DNA of 64,000 nt from Quadrisphaera setariae (GTDB taxonomy: Bacteria; Actinomycetota; Actinomycetes; Actinomycetales; Quadrisphaeraceae), in the NCBI RefSeq assembly GCF_008041935.1, contig NZ_VKAC01000001.1, forward strand, positions 62,001-126,000, in the 5' to 3' direction. Shown here piece by piece: positions 61,606 to 64,000 of the stretch (positions are counted from its first letter, which is position 1; each line of letters begins with the position of its first letter). Both the position numbers and the translations under genes were made by a program. A model generated the notes under the pieces. That model was not told the origin of the DNA. It did no database searches and was given only the letters and a program-made list of their open reading frames with translations.

Positions 61606-62124
61606 ATGAGCACTCCCGGGGCCCAGCCCGACCAGGACCCGATCACCGCGATGGCCGACACCGAGGACGACGCCTACACCAGTGAGCTCCTCGACGAGGG
61701 CTACTCCCCGCGCGAGAGGGAGGCCCGCGTCGGCCGCTTCGGCATGACCGCCGACGAGGAGCTGGCCGGCGAGGGTCTGGACGAGCGGCTCGCCGAGGAG
61801 GAGCCGGACCCGTCCGCCTCCCTCGTGCTGGACGGCTCCGACGAGGAGGGACAGCCCCGCGGCCGCGGGGACGCCGACGCGTCCGCGGGTCTCGCGGACG
61901 ACGGTGACCTGCCGGCCGACCAGCCGGCGTCCGGCGGCCTGGACGGCGAGCTCCTCGACGACGAGGTCGGCGACGCCCGGGCGGGTCGGCTCGTGGAGCC
62001 CGACCAGGGGGCGGGCGAGGACCGCGAGAAGAGCGCCGTGGCCCTCGACGCGGGGATCGACGGCGGAGCCGCCTCGGCGGAGGAGGCCGCTGTGCACGTC
62101 GTCCCGGACCCCGAGGAGGCCTGA
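61606..62124 (+). CDS. DUF5709-type acidic protein
   Basis: 172 residues, strongly acidic (Asp/Glu/Ala-rich), no membrane segment. 'DDAYTSELLDEGYSPREREARVGRFGMTADEELAGEGLDERLAEEEPD' resembles the DUF5709 family of actinobacteria ('LDEGYSP...' and 'ETLDQRLAEEEPD'-like core). Function unknown. ATG with GGGAG upstream. It lies alone between truA and the rplM promoter. Confidence 0.75.
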   Translation: MSTPGAQPDQDPITAMADTEDDAYTSELLDEGYSPREREARVGRFGMTADEELAGEGLDERLAEEEPDPSASLVLDGSDEEGQPRGRGDADASAGLADDGDLPADQPASGGLDGELLDDEVGDARAGRLVEPDQGAGEDREKSAVALDAGIDGGAASAEEAAVHVVPDPEEA

Positions 62125-62166
62125 GCCCGCCGCTCTCACGTGCCCGCGGTCTCCGGCCGCGCGGAG

Positions 62167-62205
62167 GGCCCCGGTCACGGCGCGTCCGGACCGGGGCCGC
62201 GTTTT
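62167..62205 (+). terminator. intrinsic terminator upstream of rplM
   Basis: Ten-base arms GGCCCCGGTC/GACCGGGGCC (62167-62176, 62189-62198) and a T-run (62202-62205) that is part of the rplM -35 box. Confidence 0.65.
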
Positions 62206-62233
62206 GACCCGGCGCACCGGCGCCGAGTAGTCT
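62204..62233 (+). promoter_or_regulatory. rplM-rpsI promoter
   Basis: TTGACC (62204-62209), 18-base spacer, TAGTCT (62228-62233); leader of about 120 bases to rplM. Confidence 0.65.
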
Positions 62234-62362
62234 GCTGGCCGTCGTGCGTTCGACGTCGCCGTGAATGGTGGATCCACCTCCGGCGCACCCCGTCGAACCG
62301 CACTCCCAGCAGTACCAGCACCACCCCTCACGAACCACTGTCCACAGAGCGAAGGTCCGAGC

Positions 62363-62806
62363 GTGCGCACGTACACCCCCAAGCCCGGCGAGGTCGACCG
62401 CGCCTGGCACGTCATCGACGCCTCGGACGTCGTCCTGGGCCGTCTGGCCAGCCAGACCGCGCGTCTGCTGCGCGGGAAGCACAAGCCCGTGTTCGCGCCG
62501 CACGTCGACACCGGTGACTACGTCATCATCATCAACGCCGACAAGGTCGTCCTCACGGGCAGCAAGTCGGAGCAGAAGCGGGTCTACCGCCACTCGGGCT
62601 ACCCGGGTGGTCTGAAGTCGGAGCGCTACACCGACCTCCTGGCCCGCGACCCCGAGCGCGCCATCGAGCGCGCTGTGCGCGGCATGATCCCCAAGAACTC
62701 CCTGGGCCGTGAGGTCCTCGGCAAGCTCAAGGTCTACGCGGGCCCCGAGCACCCCCACGCCGCCCAGCAGCCCACGCCGTACACCCTGACCCAGGTCGCG
62801 CAGTGA
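62363..62806 (+). CDS. rplM: 50S ribosomal protein L13
   Basis: 147 residues: '[41 protein letters not shown]', '[18 protein letters not shown]' and '[33 protein letters not shown]'. GTG where similarity starts. rpsI follows after 19 bases. Confidence 0.98.
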   Translation: MRTYTPKPGEVDRAWHVIDASDVVLGRLASQTARLLRGKHKPVFAPHVDTGDYVIIINADKVVLTGSKSEQKRVYRHSGYPGGLKSERYTDLLARDPERAIERAVRGMIPKNSLGREVLGKLKVYAGPEHPHAAQQPTPYTLTQVAQ

Positions 62807-62825
62807 GCGCGCAGGAGGACCTCCG

Positions 62826-63332
62826 TTGAGCACCGACACCGCTCCCGTCGACGCCCCCCTCGAGGACGGCGCCTACGACGAGGACGAGCTGAGCAGCTAC
62901 TCGACCACCAGCCCCGGCATCGCCGGTGGCGGCTCGAGCATCACCGCCCCGGGTGCGGCCACCGGCCGTCGCAAGGAGGCCGTGGCGCGGGTGCGCATCG
63001 TCCCCGGCACCGGCCAGTGGTCCATCAACGGGCGCGACCTCGAGTCGTACTTCCCGAACAAGGTCCACCAGCAGATGGTGAACGAGCCCTTCCGCGTCAC
63101 CGAGGTCGAGGGCCGCTTCGACGTCATCGCCCGCATCGACGGCGGCGGCGTCTCCGGCCAGGCCGGTGCGCTCCGCCTGGGCATCGCGCGCTCCCTCAAC
63201 GGGATCGACGTCGAGGCCAACCGTCCTTCGCTCAAGAAGGCCGGTTTCCTGAGCCGCGACGCGCGGATCAAGGAGCGCAAGAAGGCCGGCCTCAAGAAGG
63301 CCCGCAAGGCTCCCCAGTACAGCAAGCGCTGA
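62826..63332 (+). CDS. rpsI: 30S ribosomal protein S9
   Basis: 168 residues. The S9 core starts near residue 46 ('[31 protein letters not shown]') and ends with the P-site tail 'APQYSKR'. The first 45 residues are acidic and Ser/Ala-rich, typical of actinobacterial S9. TTG start chosen because AGGAGGA lies just upstream. Confidence 0.97.
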   Translation: MSTDTAPVDAPLEDGAYDEDELSSYSTTSPGIAGGGSSITAPGAATGRRKEAVARVRIVPGTGQWSINGRDLESYFPNKVHQQMVNEPFRVTEVEGRFDVIARIDGGGVSGQAGALRLGIARSLNGIDVEANRPSLKKAGFLSRDARIKERKKAGLKKARKAPQYSKR

Positions 63333-63386
63333 CCCGGCTCGTCCGGCTGCAGCTTCCCCGCAGCACGAGCAGGACCAGAGGCTGAC

Positions 63387-64000
63387 ATGGGTCGCTATTT
63401 CGGCACCGACGGCGTGCGCGGTCTCGCGAACGTCGACGTCACCGCGGAGCTCGCCCTCGACCTGTCGGTGGCCGCGGCGCACGTGCTCGGAGACGCAGGA
63501 GCGTTCTCCGGGCACCGCCCGCGGGCCGTGGTCGGGCGCGACCCCCGTGCGTCGGGAGAGTTCCTCTCGGCCGCGGTGGTCGCGGGCCTGGCGAGCGCCG
63601 GGGTCGACGTCTCCGACGTCGGGGTGCTGCCGACCCCGGGCATCGCCCACGTCGTCGCCGCCACCGGTGCGGACCTCGGCGTGGTGCTGTCGGCCTCTCA
63701 CAACCCGGTGCCGGACAACGGCATCAAGTTCTTCGCCCGTGGCGGCCACAAGCTGCCGGACGAGGTGGAGGACGCCATCGAGGGGCGCCTGCGCGAGCCG
63801 TGGGCGCGCCCCACGGGCGCCGGCGTCGGGCGGGTCACCGCCGACGCCGGTGCCGGGGCGAGGTACGTGGACCACCTCCTCACCACGCTGCCGCACCGGC
63901 TGGACGGCCTCCGCGTCGTGGTCGACTGCGCCCACGGCGCGGCCTGGAGCGTCGGGCCGGAGGCCCTGCGCCGCGCGGGTGCTGACGTCGTCGTCATCGG
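63387..64000 (+). CDS. glmM: phosphoglucosamine mutase (cut by window end)
   Basis: First 204 residues visible. '[30 protein letters not shown]' opens the alpha-D-phosphohexomutase fold and the active-site serine is Ser104 in '[18 protein letters not shown]'. GlmM converts glucosamine-6-phosphate to glucosamine-1-phosphate for UDP-GlcNAc. ATG 63387 after CAGGACCAGAGG; the rplM-rpsI-glmM order is conserved in actinobacteria. The metal-binding DGDGD loop lies beyond the window. Confidence 0.96.
   Translation, partial: MGRYFGTDGVRGLANVDVTAELALDLSVAAAHVLGDAGAFSGHRPRAVVGRDPRASGEFLSAAVVAGLASAGVDVSDVGVLPTPGIAHVVAATGADLGVVLSASHNPVPDNGIKFFARGGHKLPDEVEDAIEGRLREPWARPTGAGVGRVTADAGAGARYVDHLLTTLPHRLDGLRVVVDCAHGAAWSVGPEALRRAGADVVVI

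Overview
The window is chromosomal DNA of a very GC-rich actinobacterium (over 70% G+C by eye, GTG starts very common). Gene order (tRNA-Tyr/Thr/Met, rpmG, two MaoC-type dehydratases, murB, aspartate aminotransferase, tRNA-Trp, secE, nusG, then the ribosomal/RNA polymerase super-locus) is the classic actinobacterial arrangement. The menaquinone genes, a ferredoxin-dependent 2-oxoacid oxidoreductase and an alpha operon without rpsD fit a Kineosporiales/Micrococcales/Streptomyces-type lineage rather than mycobacteria. The genus cannot be fixed from sequence alone.

Region 1 (1-6.4 kb) is a menaquinone locus. On the minus strand lie the 5' end of an isochorismate synthase and a divergent ProA-like aldehyde dehydrogenase. 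On the plus strand are ubiE/menG, a geranylgeranyl-reductase-family gene (MenJ type), a long-chain polyprenyl diphosphate synthase, a second SAM methyltransferase and two small membrane proteins. Region 2 (6.4-18.8 kb) is mixed: a GH13 alpha-glucosidase, a CopC copper protein, a PhoX phosphatase, a korA-korB-rarD operon, htpX, an ABC ATPase/permease pair whose ATPase has lost several conserved motifs, and a yajQ homologue. Two long perfect inverted repeats (8299-8359 and 9053-9100) flank copC.

Region 3 (18.9-27 kb) carries three tRNAs, rpmG (with a damaged zinc ribbon) and hadA/hadB-like dehydratases. A divergent lacI/MFS pair with a palindromic operator then interrupts the conserved order before murB. 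A second MFS gene, aspartate aminotransferase and tRNA-Trp follow.

Region 4 (27-64 kb) is information-processing core. It runs secE-nusG-rplK-rplA | L10 leader-rplJ-rplL | rpoB-rpoC | rpsL-rpsG-fusA | tuf | S10 operon (rpsJ to rpsQ) | spc operon (rplN to rplO) | secY-adk-map | infA-rpmJ-rpsM-rpsK-rpoA-rplQ | truA | a DUF5709-type protein | rplM-rpsI-glmM (glmM cut by the window end). Transcription units are separated by strong GC hairpins. At rpsL and rplM the T-run of the upstream terminator is also the start of the -35 box.

Most of the window is ordinary core genome, and I found no wholly new multi-gene system. The observations most worth a second look are the degenerate ABC ATPase, the lacI operator embedded in a leaderless promoter, the two long palindromes around copC, the three-cysteine L33, and a recurrent -10 box placed 6-8 bases before start codons that predicts leaderless mRNAs.
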